Shown piece after piece: positions 16,625 through 26,900 of a stretch of DNA of 64,000 bases. The DNA is from Ensifer sp. USDA 6670. Its GTDB lineage: Bacteria; Pseudomonadota; Alphaproteobacteria; Rhizobiales; Rhizobiaceae. The stretch is from positions 62,001-126,000 of the forward strand of contig ATWE01000002.1 of the NCBI GenBank assembly GCA_000421085.1. The letters run 5' to 3'. The notes beneath the pieces were generated by a model that searched no databases, had not been told where the DNA came from, and saw only the letters and a list, made by a program, of their open reading frames with translations. Every line of letters begins with the position of its first letter. The stretch's first letter is position 1. The position numbers and the translations under genes are program-made.

Positions 16625-17653
16625 ATGATCGAAAGACCCGCCAGAAGACTCCGTCAAGCCGACATTGCCGCACATGCAGGGGTTTCCGTCTCCACCGTCT
16701 CACGCGTCCTCGCGAATGAGCCCGGCATCAGTGAGGATGTCCGGGTACAGATCCTCAAGGTCGCAAATGACCTCGGTTACCCCGTCAAAGCCGGAGCTGC
16801 GGCAGCCCCTCGCGCGCTGGTGCTGATCGCGAGCAACGGCGTTACGGGCAATCTAAGCGCATTTTACCAGGGCATTGTCGATGGCCTGCGCTCCGAGGCG
16901 TCCGAGCAGGGCATGTCCTTCGACATCCGCCTCGTGAACGAGGCGAAAGCGACGCCGCAAGCCGTTGGCGAACATATGCAATCGGTCGGTGCGCAAGGGC
17001 TTTTCCTGGTCGGCATAGACCCCTCCGAAGCGCTTGGGCAATGGCTCGTGGGAAGCCGTATCCCCGTGGTGCTCGTCAACGGCGTCGATCCGCAATTGCG
17101 CTTCGACGGTGTCTCGCCGCCGAACTTCTTCGGCGCCTTTGCGGCGACGCGGATGCTGCTGGACGCCGGCCACCGGCGTATTCTCCACCTGACCGGATCG
17201 CATCGTCATACGATCCGCGAGCGGGTACGCGGCTTCGAAGCGGCAATCGCCTCCGTCGATGGCAGCGAGGCGCGTGTCATCCGCCTGCCGTTCGCGAACA
17301 ACTCCAGCGCCGAATCCCATGCGGCAACGCTTGCCGCGCTGGCCGAGGACGATGGTTTCACCGCGGCCTTCTGCATGAACGACTTCATTGCCGTGGGCGT
17401 TCTCGAGGCGGTGACCGAACTCGGCCGGCGCGTACCGGACGATTTCGCGATCATCGGTTTCGACGACTTGCCCTGCGCCGACATGGCCAATCCGCGCCTT
17501 TCGACGATGCGCGTCGACCGCGCAGCGCTCGGCCGCGAAGCGGTCGCCATGATGCAGTTTCGCTTCCGCCGCCCGGACGTGCCCCCCCGGCATGTCACTC
17601 ACGCCGTCGTCCCGGTGCCAGGCGGCACGATTGCCACGAAAGACAATCCATGA
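16625..17653 (+). CDS. LacI-family transcriptional regulator
   Basis: 342 residues. N-terminal helix-turn-helix and hinge: RRLRQADIAAHAGVSVSTVSRVLANEPGI (residues about 7-35). The sugar-binding core follows with ARALVLIASNGVTGNL, LDAGHRRILHLTGS, AFCMNDFIAVGVLEAVTELGRRVPDDFAIIGFDDL, the classical C-terminal signature. It probably represses the divergent binding-protein gene and its own operon until a sugar derivative appears. ATG 16625 is used rather than an in-frame TTG at 16607 because the HTH begins directly after it. Its stop overlaps the next start (ATGA). Confidence 0.92.
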   Translation: MIERPARRLRQADIAAHAGVSVSTVSRVLANEPGISEDVRVQILKVANDLGYPVKAGAAAAPRALVLIASNGVTGNLSAFYQGIVDGLRSEASEQGMSFDIRLVNEAKATPQAVGEHMQSVGAQGLFLVGIDPSEALGQWLVGSRIPVVLVNGVDPQLRFDGVSPPNFFGAFAATRMLLDAGHRRILHLTGSHRHTIRERVRGFEAAIASVDGSEARVIRLPFANNSSAESHAATLAALAEDDGFTAAFCMNDFIAVGVLEAVTELGRRVPDDFAIIGFDDLPCADMANPRLSTMRVDRAALGREAVAMMQFRFRRPDVPPRHVTHAVVPVPGGTIATKDNP

Positions 17654-19503
17654 CCTATGATCCCGCCAGCGCCAACCCGCTTGCCGGAAATCCGCTCGAG
17701 ACACGCGCCGACATGCAGCGCGCGCTGCTCGATCTTTTCGATCCGCTGCTCCCCTGTTTCTCTGCAGGAAATGCGCGGGTCCGACTCGACGGCGCGGCGG
17801 CTCATTTCGACCGGGCCGCTGCCGATCTGGAGGGCTTTGCGCGGCCTCTCTGGGGTCTTGCTCCCTTTGCTGCAGGCGGCGGAAATTTCGCGCATTGGGA
17901 CCGCTATGCGGAAGGGATCGCCAACGGCACCGACCCGGAACATCCGGAATATTGGGGGCAAGTGAACGGCCGGGACCAGCGCATGGTAGAGCTTGCCGCC
18001 CTCGGCTTCGCGCTGGCACTGGCGCCGGAGAAGCTGTGGGAACCCTTGAGCGGGCGTGAAAGAGACAATCTCGTCTCTTATCTCCTCCATGCCCGCAAAT
18101 TCGACTATGCCGACAATAACTGGAAGTTCTTTCGCGTTTTCGTCGACATCGCTCTCGATCGCCTCGGCATCGAGCACGACCGCAGCCTGACGAAAGCCTA
18201 TCTCGCCGAACTGGACGGCTTCTATATCGGGGACGGCTGGTATCGCGACGGCAATGTGCGACGCATTGACCACTACATCGCCTTTGCCATGCACTTCTAC
18301 GGGCTGATCTATGCGCGTCTCGTCGAAGACGACCATGCGAAAGGGTATCGCGAGCGGGCGGTCGCCTTCGCCCAGGATTTTCGCCACTGGTTCGCCGAAG
18401 ACGGAGCGACCCTCCCCTTCGGCCGCAGTCTCACCTACCGCTTCGCCTGCGCCGGCTTCTGGGCGGCACTGGCTTTTGCCGACCTCGAGGCTCTGCCCTG
18501 GGGCGAGATCAAGGGGCTCTGCCTCCGCCACCTCAGATGGTGGGCGGACAAGCCGATAGCGGATCGGGACGGCGTTCTCTCCATCGGCTACGGCTATCCG
18601 AACCTCCTGATGTCGGAAAACTACAACTCGGCCGGTTCACCCTATTGGGCCTTCAAGGCTTTCCTGCCGCTAGCCGTCGGCGAAGACCATCCGTTCTGGA
18701 TGAGCGCGGAAGAACCGCTGCGGCCGCTGGCCGAACCGGTCGCCCTTCGCCATCCGGGCATGGTCATGATGCCCGTCAAAGGGGACGTGGTGGCGCTTTC
18801 CTCCGGCCAGGAAAACCGCCAGATGCGCTTCGGCTCGGAAAAATATGCGAAGTTCGCCTATTCGGCGCGCTACGCCTTCAGCGTCGAGAGCGACGAACGG
18901 GCATTTGCCGGCGGCGCTTTCGACTCGATGCTGGCATTCAGCGACGACGGCATCCATTACCGGGTGCGCGAGGCCAATGAAGAAGTGCGGCTCGCGAACG
19001 ATGTGTTGTTTTCCAAATGGTCCCCCTGGTCGGACGTCGTTGTCGAGACGTGGCTTGTTCCCGCTTCGCCCTGGCATATGCGCGTGCACCGGATCACGAC
19101 GCCCCGGCCTTTGGAGACTGCCGAAGGCGGCTTCGCCATTCCCCGACGGGATTTCGAGACAGACAGGCTCGCCGCCGCGGAAGGGACGGCCCACGCAATC
19201 GGCGCGGAAGATTTCAGCGGGATCCGCGATCTCGGCTCGACCGTCCCGCGCCAAGGCCTGGTCCAGAAGGCGCCGCCCAACACCAATCTGATCACCGCTA
19301 AGACGCTGGTGCCGCAGTTGCGGGCAAGTATTCCCTCCGGAATCACCATCCTCGCCTGCGCGGTGATCGCAGCCCGCAACACTTCCGCCGTCACTGAAGA
19401 CTGGTCCAACCCTCCGGCGATGCCGGATATGTCGGCGCTCGACGCTTGTCGGGCGGAAGGCTCGACCGTCAGCGCGATGGAAGCGCCCGGATCGATGCCA
19501 TGA
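17650..19503 (+). CDS. DUF2264 domain protein
   Basis: 617 residues covering the whole DUF2264 family length. Motifs: LWGLAPFAAGGG (about residue 74), FDYADNNWKFFRVFVD, FYIGDGWYRDGNVRRIDHY, FGRSLTYRFACAGFWAAL and SENYNSAGSPYWAFKAFLPL. These aromatic-rich (alpha/alpha)6-barrel-like repeats are typical of glycan hydrolase or lyase-like proteins; the family has no established activity. No signal peptide, so probably cytoplasmic, acting on an imported oligosaccharide. Translationally coupled to both neighbours (ATGA overlap at each end). It may open the sugar that the isomerase and dehydrogenase then process (inference). Confidence 0.85.
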   Translation: MTYDPASANPLAGNPLETRADMQRALLDLFDPLLPCFSAGNARVRLDGAAAHFDRAAADLEGFARPLWGLAPFAAGGGNFAHWDRYAEGIANGTDPEHPEYWGQVNGRDQRMVELAALGFALALAPEKLWEPLSGRERDNLVSYLLHARKFDYADNNWKFFRVFVDIALDRLGIEHDRSLTKAYLAELDGFYIGDGWYRDGNVRRIDHYIAFAMHFYGLIYARLVEDDHAKGYRERAVAFAQDFRHWFAEDGATLPFGRSLTYRFACAGFWAALAFADLEALPWGEIKGLCLRHLRWWADKPIADRDGVLSIGYGYPNLLMSENYNSAGSPYWAFKAFLPLAVGEDHPFWMSAEEPLRPLAEPVALRHPGMVMMPVKGDVVALSSGQENRQMRFGSEKYAKFAYSARYAFSVESDERAFAGGAFDSMLAFSDDGIHYRVREANEEVRLANDVLFSKWSPWSDVVVETWLVPASPWHMRVHRITTPRPLETAEGGFAIPRRDFETDRLAAAEGTAHAIGAEDFSGIRDLGSTVPRQGLVQKAPPNTNLITAKTLVPQLRASIPSGITILACAVIAARNTSAVTEDWSNPPAMPDMSALDACRAEGSTVSAMEAPGSMP

Positions 19504-20510
19504 CCCTCCCGACCGTCGCCTTTGCGATGCAGCCGGAAAGGACGCGTTATGTTCTGACGCCGGAGCTTCTCGCGCGTCTCAATGCCTTCGCCCGAATCCT
19601 GGATCAGCGGCCGATGACGGAGTTCGCCGATGAGCGGTCGCAGCGTTTGTTGGTCGAGGCAGAAATCCTGGTGACCGGCTGGGGCGCGCCGTTCATCGAT
19701 GCGGCCGTCCTTGCCCGGGCGCCGCGTCTCCGCCTTATCGTCCATGCCGCCGGCACGATAAAGGGGCTCATCGACAAGAGCGTGTTCGATGCGGGCATCA
19801 AGGTCAGCCACGCGGCGGAGGCCAATGCCGTACCGGTCGCTGAGTTCACCCTCGCAGCCATCATTTTCGCAGGCAAGCAGGTGTTCCGCTTCCGCGATAT
19901 CTATGCGGCCGACCGCGGGCGCGAGCGCACCCAGTTTCTTCAGGGCGAAGCGATCGGAAACCACCGCCGCACGGTCGGGATCGTCGGCGCATCGCGGATC
20001 GGACGCCGGGTGATCGAGCTGCTGCGTCTCCTCGACTATCGATTGCTGCTTTACGATCCGCTGGTCAACGACTCCGAAGCCATGGCCCTCGACGTAGAGA
20101 AGGTCGACCTCGATACGTTGATGGTCCGCTGCGATATCGTGTCGCTGCATGCGCCGCTGCTGCCCGAGACGCGGCACATGATCGACACCCACAAGCTCGC
20201 CCTCATGAAGGATGGTGCGACGCTGATCAACACGGCGCGCGGGGCGTTGGTGGATGAGGCGGCACTCATCGAAAAACTGCAGTCGGGCGCGATCAATGCC
20301 GTGATCGACGTTACCCAGCCCGAAATTCCCCATGAAAACTCACCGCTTTACGACTTGCCGAACGTATTTCTGACGCCGCATATCGCGGGCGCCATCGGTC
20401 TGGAACGCACGCGCTTGGGGGAAATGGCGGTCGATGAAGTGGCGCGGTTCCTCGAAGGCAGGCCGCTCCTGTTCGAGGTCCACGAGCGGGACCTGGGGCG
20501 CATCGCATGA
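19500..20510 (+). CDS. D-isomer-specific 2-hydroxyacid dehydrogenase
   Basis: 336 residues. NAD-binding core at about residues 160-200 (RTVGIVGASRIGRRVIELL, a GxSxxG variant of GxGxxG), catalytic arginine in INTARGALVDEAAL, a glutamate-type VIDVTQPEIP segment, and catalytic histidine in FLTPHIAGAIG. It would reduce a 2-keto acid or oxidise a 2-hydroxy acid from the sugar pathway of this operon. Coupled to DUF2264 upstream and the isomerase downstream by 4-base overlaps. The exact substrate is unknown. Confidence 0.88.
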   Translation: MTLPTVAFAMQPERTRYVLTPELLARLNAFARILDQRPMTEFADERSQRLLVEAEILVTGWGAPFIDAAVLARAPRLRLIVHAAGTIKGLIDKSVFDAGIKVSHAAEANAVPVAEFTLAAIIFAGKQVFRFRDIYAADRGRERTQFLQGEAIGNHRRTVGIVGASRIGRRVIELLRLLDYRLLLYDPLVNDSEAMALDVEKVDLDTLMVRCDIVSLHAPLLPETRHMIDTHKLALMKDGATLINTARGALVDEAALIEKLQSGAINAVIDVTQPEIPHENSPLYDLPNVFLTPHIAGAIGLERTRLGEMAVDEVARFLEGRPLLFEVHERDLGRIA

Positions 20511-21316
20511 ACGCTTTCGAACCGGCTCTCTGCACGGTCACCTTCCGCAAGCTGCCCGCCGACGAAATCGTCGCGCTCGCAGCGAAGGCGCGGCTCGCCG
20601 CCGTCGAATGGGCGGGAGACGCCCATGTTCCTCCGGGCGACACGTCCACTGCCCGCGCTGTCGGGCGCCTGTGCGAAAGTGCGGGGCTGAAGACCTCCTA
20701 CGGCTCCTATATTGCGCCGCCGTCAGACGACCTTTCCGCGTTCGAGCCCGCCTTGGAGGCGGCTCTTGCGCTTGGTGCCTCGAACATCCGCATCTGGCCC
20801 GGCACCCGCCAACGCGATTCGAGGGATTACAGCGCCGAAGAGAGGCGCGCCGCGGCGAATGCGATCCGCGACATGGCCGCGCAAGCCATCCGGCATGGCA
20901 TCACGGTCTCGCTCGAATATCACCCGCAGACCCTGACGGACGAGGCCGGGTCGGCACTCAACCTGATCGAGGCGGTCGCGCACCCGAATGTCTATCTCTA
21001 CTGGCAGCCGCGGCCTGGACTGTCGCTTGACGATGCAGTCACGGAGATCGCCCGGATTGGCGAGCATGTCTCCCATATCCATGTCTTCGCCTGGGATCGC
21101 GACCGCAAACGCTTTCCGCTGGCGTCCGCCGCCGACTACTGGCAAGCCGCTCTGGCCGCCATGCCGCGATCGCGCTGGACCGGCCGGCGATTTGCCATGC
21201 TGGAATTCGTGGCGGGAGATGATCCGGCGGCATTTCTGGCGGATGCGAATGCATTGAGGCAAATTCTAAAGCTGGAGCTTCCACCTGGCGCCACTACCAT
21301 TGCAGACGGAAAATGA
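20507..21316 (+). CDS. Sugar phosphate isomerase/epimerase (xylose isomerase-like TIM barrel)
   Basis: 269 residues of the AP-endonuclease-2/TIM-barrel family. Recognisable strands: LAAVEWAGDAHVPPGD, ASNIRIWPGTR, ITVSLEYHPQTLTDEAG, VYLYWQPRPGLS, VSHIHVFAWD; the acidic and histidine residues of these strands form the usual divalent-metal site. Last gene of the operon, coupled by ATGA overlap. It probably isomerises or epimerises a keto-sugar intermediate. A degraded second copy of its 3' end lies at 33345-33476. Confidence 0.88.
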   Translation: MNAFEPALCTVTFRKLPADEIVALAAKARLAAVEWAGDAHVPPGDTSTARAVGRLCESAGLKTSYGSYIAPPSDDLSAFEPALEAALALGASNIRIWPGTRQRDSRDYSAEERRAAANAIRDMAAQAIRHGITVSLEYHPQTLTDEAGSALNLIEAVAHPNVYLYWQPRPGLSLDDAVTEIARIGEHVSHIHVFAWDRDRKRFPLASAADYWQAALAAMPRSRWTGRRFAMLEFVAGDDPAAFLADANALRQILKLELPPGATTIADGK

Positions 21317-22250
21317 CCGCCTTACCGAACCTCTTCTCTGGCCAACAGTGGTCGCGAGATGATCGGCTTTGCCGCCGAACTATACCACTCGGCGGGACAC
21401 GACCGGTCTCAAGGCTCAGTCGCGACGCGCGAGCGCGCCGCCGCTGTTGCCGGTGCGCAAAACATTGTCGCATGAATAGCTTGACCGTCCAAACAGCCAG
21501 TAAGCGTGATCTATATAATTCATGTCACTGATACAGCATTCACTAAATAAAATTCCCCTATAAATTCAGTGTTGTACAATGGCGACAATGGTGGAGCAAA
21601 TCGCCGCGGTCTTCAATGCTTTGATGCAAACGAAACTCCATCCTGCAATACCTTTGTCAGCACTTTACTTTCCGTGCCTGCCTTGGTGGTCCGTCTAACT
21701 GCTCTGGGGAGAGTGGTCAGAGGGCACCCAGCGATGTCCGGGTTAGATGTGGAAAGTTGCTGTGAGGGGATATGGGGGTACATGAGCAACACTGCTTTGC
21801 TGCGGGCGGTCCGTTCTGATACGGCGCCGTCCGATTTCCTCCATTCGCAGGGTGTCGTTGAACCTCCTTCGAGGAAATCCATGAACATTGCTGGCGAGGT
21901 AGCGGCCGGCGGTGGGCAGGCCTTTTCGGAAGAGAAAGGCGACGAGGTGCGGATTGCATTCGAAGTTTTAGCGGTGCCTTGCCCTGATCTTTACGAAGCA
22001 GTCGCGCAACGCCGTCCGGCCGGCTTCTCCGAAAGCTGGCTCAGCGGATCCACAAGGGCAATCGCTCGCTGCGCCGCCGGCTCGTCACGGCGCCGAGCCG
22101 TCGGGCCGAGACGAGATCGACTCGGCTACTGGCTGCGGCGGTGTTGCGGCAGGCGCGTGTCAATGCGGCACGACTTTAGACCCCACGAACTCTGCAATCG
22201 TGACCTGAAGCAACGGCTTCGACCGGGAAACAATACTGAGGAAAGCTGGG
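21317..22250. other. 934-base stretch without a convincing gene
   Basis: Contains an AT-rich block at 21480-21570 that looks promoter-like. A plus-strand open frame (21569-22267) exists, but its composition is patchy and no domain is recognisable; I do not call it. It overlaps the start of the AraC regulator. The stretch may hold eroded genes at the boundary between the sugar operon and the adhesin region. Confidence 0.45.
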
Positions 22251-23162
22251 ATGCAAGGAAGAAGTGACGTCCCGGAACGCCGCTCTCCGGTGGAGCGGCG
22301 AATAATGAATAAGCACATCTTCGATGAAATCCCGGAAAGCAAGGGGCCGCGTGTCATCACTGACCGGGGTGCCGTTGCTCACGTTGTTCGGCCGCCCGGA
22401 TCGCATACGCTCAGGCCGCGGGAGCACATGGTGGCGGTGATGCTCGCATCTTCGCCCGGAATAAGAGTAACTTTCGACGATCATATCATCCACGAATACG
22501 ATGGCGATGCCGGCACGATATCGATTATGCCTGCAAATTCCGAACGCAACGTGACGTGGTCTTCTACTTGCGAGAAAGTAATCGTTACAGTGCCGCCTCA
22601 GCGCTTGCTGGAGCTGTCGGCGCACGAGTTCGGCACGCGTTCTGGGGTACTCCAGCCGCCCCCACTCGGGGTCATAGACCTTCGAGCGCTACATCTGGCG
22701 GACATGGTGAAGGCGGAACTGGCACGCGAAATTCCAAACAAAATCTATATTGATTCGCTGATTACCATCTTCGGCATGCATATCGTCCGAAATTATACGG
22801 GCGTAGACATTTCAACAGCGAGGCGAAAGAGCGGGGGCGGTCTGTCGAATCGCAGTGCCGAGCGGGTTCGCGGGTTATTGGAGTCACGGTTCGCCAGTAA
22901 GATCACAGTGGGCGAACTTGCGGCGGTCTCTGGCCTTTCGCCACGCCACTTCATCCAGGCATTCACAACGACATTCGGCGAGCCTCCGCACAAATATGTT
23001 CTTCGACTGCGCCTCAATTTTGCTGAAGAACTCCTCGTAGAGAGCGTTCTGTCCATCGCCGAAATCGCCCATCTGAGCGGATTTTCGGATCAGAGCCATC
23101 TGACAGTGACGATGTCGAAACATAGGAACAGGACTCCTCGACAGGTGAGACAGCAGCGGTAG
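22251..23162 (+). CDS. AraC-family transcriptional regulator
   Basis: 303 residues. The C-terminal ~100 residues hold the two helix-turn-helix units of AraC/XylS proteins: ASKITVGELAAVSGLSPRHFIQAFTTTFG and VLSIAEIAHLSGFSDQSHLTVTMSKHRNRTP. The N-terminal half is a cupin-like sensor region (SHTLRPREHMVAVMLAS, TISIMPANSERNVTW), effector unknown. ATG 22251 follows GAGGAAAG by five bases; ATG 22305 is an alternative. It ends 323 bases before the adhesin operon on the same strand, so it may be its activator (inference). Confidence 0.87.
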   Translation: MQGRSDVPERRSPVERRIMNKHIFDEIPESKGPRVITDRGAVAHVVRPPGSHTLRPREHMVAVMLASSPGIRVTFDDHIIHEYDGDAGTISIMPANSERNVTWSSTCEKVIVTVPPQRLLELSAHEFGTRSGVLQPPPLGVIDLRALHLADMVKAELAREIPNKIYIDSLITIFGMHIVRNYTGVDISTARRKSGGGLSNRSAERVRGLLESRFASKITVGELAAVSGLSPRHFIQAFTTTFGEPPHKYVLRLRLNFAEELLVESVLSIAEIAHLSGFSDQSHLTVTMSKHRNRTPRQVRQQR

Positions 23163-23485
23163 TATTTCTTTCGCTCCGATGTCGATTTTTCAATGAGATC
23201 AACACTTTCCTCGGGATGAAGGTTCGAAGAAAAAGCATGCGCTCGACCGCGCGCAAACAGACCTATCGCGACTCACCTGCCCATTTCGTTCTCACTGAAA
23301 AGTCGAAGCTGATAGATATCCCGTTTCTCGCGATGGGAATATCGGTCTAACCTTTTGCGGATGGCCGCACTTGCTTCAAGGTAAGCACAGACCGGATCTT
23401 CCTAAAAAGAAATCGGAATTTCACAAAATACGGGCGCCGCCGACTGGCCTATCGTCGCTGCAACAACACAATCAGTTGGTGCGCT
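23163..23485. promoter_or_regulatory. Probable promoter region of the adhesin operon (323 bases, no gene)
   Basis: No coding feature is seen. The region separates the AraC regulator from the first gene of the adhesin operon and must carry its promoter. I cannot point to a defined −35/−10 pair or a convincing AraC site. Confidence 0.35.
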
Positions 23486-23956
23486 GTGGTATTTGCTGGC
23501 AATCATTCGGTGCGGAATATTGAACCATCTGGGGACATTCTGATCCCGGAAACCGAAGTCTTCGCCCCAAAAGTCGAAGCGGCCTGGAGTGCGCTGCAGC
23601 TCCAGTACACTGGTCGGATTAGTGAGTCGGAGTTTGACCATCTCTTTGCTTGTTTCGTGATGGGGCTGACCACTCCCGACTACGCCGAGCAGGAACCCAC
23701 CATCCATTTTGATCTCTGCCGCGCACTGGTGGCTATCAAACTGCCGTCGGAGCGGTTGGAGACTGCGCTTCATTCAGTTCCGGAGCCTTCTCAACCATGG
23801 GTCGAGAGCGCCCGCCGGATCATCGAGAGCAAAGGCGTGCAGATGGGAAGCGTGCTGCGGCAGGCCCCGCACAATACCGAGAAAACCGCAGGCGTAGATG
23901 CGAACTCCAAACCCACGGAGCGCCTGGGCAACAACGAGGAAATGTACAATGACTGA
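23486..23956 (+). CDS. Hypothetical protein heading the adhesin operon
   Basis: 156 residues of unknown function, starting with GTG at 23486. A compact, mainly helical acidic segment (EVFAPKVEAAWSALQLQYTGRISESEFDHLFACFVMG…) is followed by a charged, probably disordered tail from about residue 120. There is no signal peptide. Its last codons overlap the start of the giant autotransporter gene by eight bases, so translation is coupled and a regulatory or chaperone role for the adhesin is possible. The start codon is uncertain. Confidence 0.6.
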   Translation: MVFAGNHSVRNIEPSGDILIPETEVFAPKVEAAWSALQLQYTGRISESEFDHLFACFVMGLTTPDYAEQEPTIHFDLCRALVAIKLPSERLETALHSVPEPSQPWVESARRIIESKGVQMGSVLRQAPHNTEKTAGVDANSKPTERLGNNEEMYND

Positions 23957-26900
23957 ATGCATTCAAGGGCATACTCAGCGCATGTTCCGTTTCGGTGTCC
24001 CCAACAAGCGGATCGCAGGTGAAAGCGACGACCGGTCGCTTCGCCGGCGGCTGATAGCGATCCGCCGCATGGCTCATCGTGTTCTTGGCATTCGGCGCAA
24101 GGGTCTCGGCCTTGGAACATTGGGCGTCGGCGGCAGCCTTGGCTTGGTCCTGACGGGCGGTCTAGGAGTCCTTGCAATCGGCCTTTCGACGCCCGCCCAT
24201 GCGCAATATGCCGCCGGCGGCGGCACGGCGTCAGCCGGTAATGCCGTCGCGATCGGTAACGGTACCCAAGCGAATAGCGCGAACAGCTTGGCGCTGGGCA
24301 CCTCCAACAGTGCAACGGGCAACGCTTCGATCGCCATTGGCTATTCGATGGGTGTCAATGGCCTCAACGCCATAGGCATAGGTGTCTTTGCGGGCGCGAC
24401 TGGCACCAATGCTCTTGCCATAGGCGGGAACGCCCAAGCCGTTGGGGAGGGAGCTAGCTCCATCGGCGTCAACTCGGTTGCCGCCGCCGGAGCGGCCGCC
24501 TTTGGCCTGAACGCGCGTGCCGACGGAGTGAACTCGACGGCGATCGGCTATGTTAGCCGGGCGACGGGGCTGCGCGCCACCGCGCTCGGGTTTGGCGCGA
24601 ACGCAACCGCAATAGACGCCATGGCCCAAGGTAACAGCGCCAGAGCAACCGATCAGAATGCCGTCGCTATCGGCTTCCAGACGATCGCATCCGGATACAA
24701 CTCCGTCTATCTTGGCTCGCGCACTGTCGGAACGGGCGCCAGTGGACAGAGCTCCATCGGCATCGGCACGGATGTGATTGCATCCCAAGCCGATGCCATT
24801 GCGATGGGACGCGCAAGCCAGTCGACGGGCACGGGCGCCACGGCGATAGGTACTACATCCAGGGCCTGGGGCAATCAGTCGATCGCACTCGGCCTGGGCG
24901 CGATCGCGGGCGTTCAAGCCAACACGGCCCTACCCAACAGCATCGCGATCGGCACCAACGCGGTCTCTTCCGGCGGTTTTGGCGTCGCGATCGGTACTGC
25001 CGCAAATGCAACAGCCGACGCCGGCACGGCAGTCGGCAACACGGCCGTTGCCAGCGCCCAGAACGCTTCCGCATTCGGATCCGGTGCAAATGCGACGGGA
25101 GCCAATGCTCTCGCTGCCGGTGTCAGCGCCAACGCCGGCGGACTCGGCAGCACTGCCCTTGGCGTCGGCGCCGCAACTAGCGGCCAAAATGCCGTTGCTG
25201 TCGGCGCTGCGGCGTCCGCATCCGCGTTGAACTCCATCTATCTCGGCGCGCGCACCTTTGGAGCAGGCGCGAGTGCACAGAGCGCCATCGCCATCGGAAC
25301 GGACGTGATCGCATCTCAGATCGACGCCATTGCGATGGGACGCGAAAGTCGGGCAACCGCAACCAGCGCCGTTGCGGTCGGTCTCCGGTCCACTGCGACC
25401 TCCGCCGATTCCGTCGCCATCGGCACCAGGGCGAACGCCGGCGGCGGCAAGGCCGTCGCCATAGGCGCGGACAACGTTGCTTATGGCGACGGTGCGGTCT
25501 CCATCGGCGATCCGAGCTTTGCCAGCGGCACCGGCGCCTTCACGGGCGGCGCGGACAACATCGCCAATGCCGACGGCACGGCGACAGCCACCGCGGCAAA
25601 TATGGCTAATGGCGCGGTCGCGATCGGCAACAGCAATGTTGCGGTCGGCCAGGGTTCCGTGGCGATCGGCAATACGAGTCGTGCGGGCGCTGCTGGCGCA
25701 GTGGCCTTCGGTGATGCTGCCGTCGCCAACAATGCCGATGATGTTGCCTTGGGTTCGGGCTCGGTCACCGCTGCCGCAGTCGGCACGGCCAACACCGTGA
25801 TCGGCGGGACAACCTATAACTTTGCCGGCACCGCCCCGACGAGCACCGTCAGCGTCGGCGCGGCGGGTGCCGAACGCACCATCACCAATGTCGCGGCTGG
25901 TCGGATCAGCGACGCTTCGACCGACGCGATCAACGGCTCGCAGCTTTATGCGACCAATCAGCAGGTCACGCAGAACACCACCGACATCACCAATCTGGGC
26001 GACAGTATCACCTCAATCAACGACGGTGCCGGTATTAAATACTTTCATGCCAATTCGGTCCTGCCGGACTCGCAGGCACTGGGGACCGACTCGGTCGCCG
26101 TCGGCCCGAACGCGGTCGCGAACAATGCCGGGGACGTGGCTATCGGTCTGAACTCGCAATCAAATGCGACGACCGCGGTTGGCGGTGCGACGATCGGCGG
26201 TGTGAACTACAGCTTCGCCGGCACGACGCCGGCAGGCGCTTTCTCGGTCGGCTCGGCAGGCGCCGAGCGCCAAATCCAGAACGTCGCGGCCGGTCAGCTC
26301 TCGGGCGGCTCGACCGACGCGGTGAACGGATCGCAGCTCTTCGCGACCAACCAGCAGGTCACGCAGAACACCACCGACATCGTCAATCTCGGCGATGCCA
26401 TTGGTGATATTGGCACCACGATCAACAATATTGCCGGCGACACGTCGACGACTTTCACCGACGCAAACGGTGACGGCATCAGGTATGTGCGCACCAATGA
26501 CAGGACGCTTGCCGTCAGCGATTCCTCCGCTCAAGGCATCGGTTCCACCGCGGTCGGCTATGACGCCACCGCCGTTGCCGACAATTCGCTCGCGCTCGGC
26601 CGGGACAGCCAAGCGATAGTCGATGGCGGGATTGCGCTCGGCTCCGGATCGATTTCCGATCGAGCCTTGGCGCCCGCCACTGGCCAGATCGCGGCCGGCC
26701 CGACCAACTTCATCGAATACAACACGACCGACAAGACGCTCCTGGGGGCGGTATCGGTTGGCACCGACACCGCATACAGGCAGATCACCAACGTCGCCGA
26801 TGGGGCGAATGCCCAGGACGCTGTGACCATTCGCCAGCTCCAAGGTGCCATTGCCTCGGTCGCAGCGACCCCGAGCATGTATTTTCATGCCAATTCAACG

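Noticed and set aside
17041-17649. N-terminal extension of the DUF2264 protein through the lacI gene
   Set aside because: Arginine-rich out-of-frame translation of lacI; DUF2264 begins at the coupled ATG 17650.
21569-22267. Possible 232-residue protein before the AraC gene
   Set aside because: No domain, uneven composition, overlaps the AraC start; weak evidence of coding.
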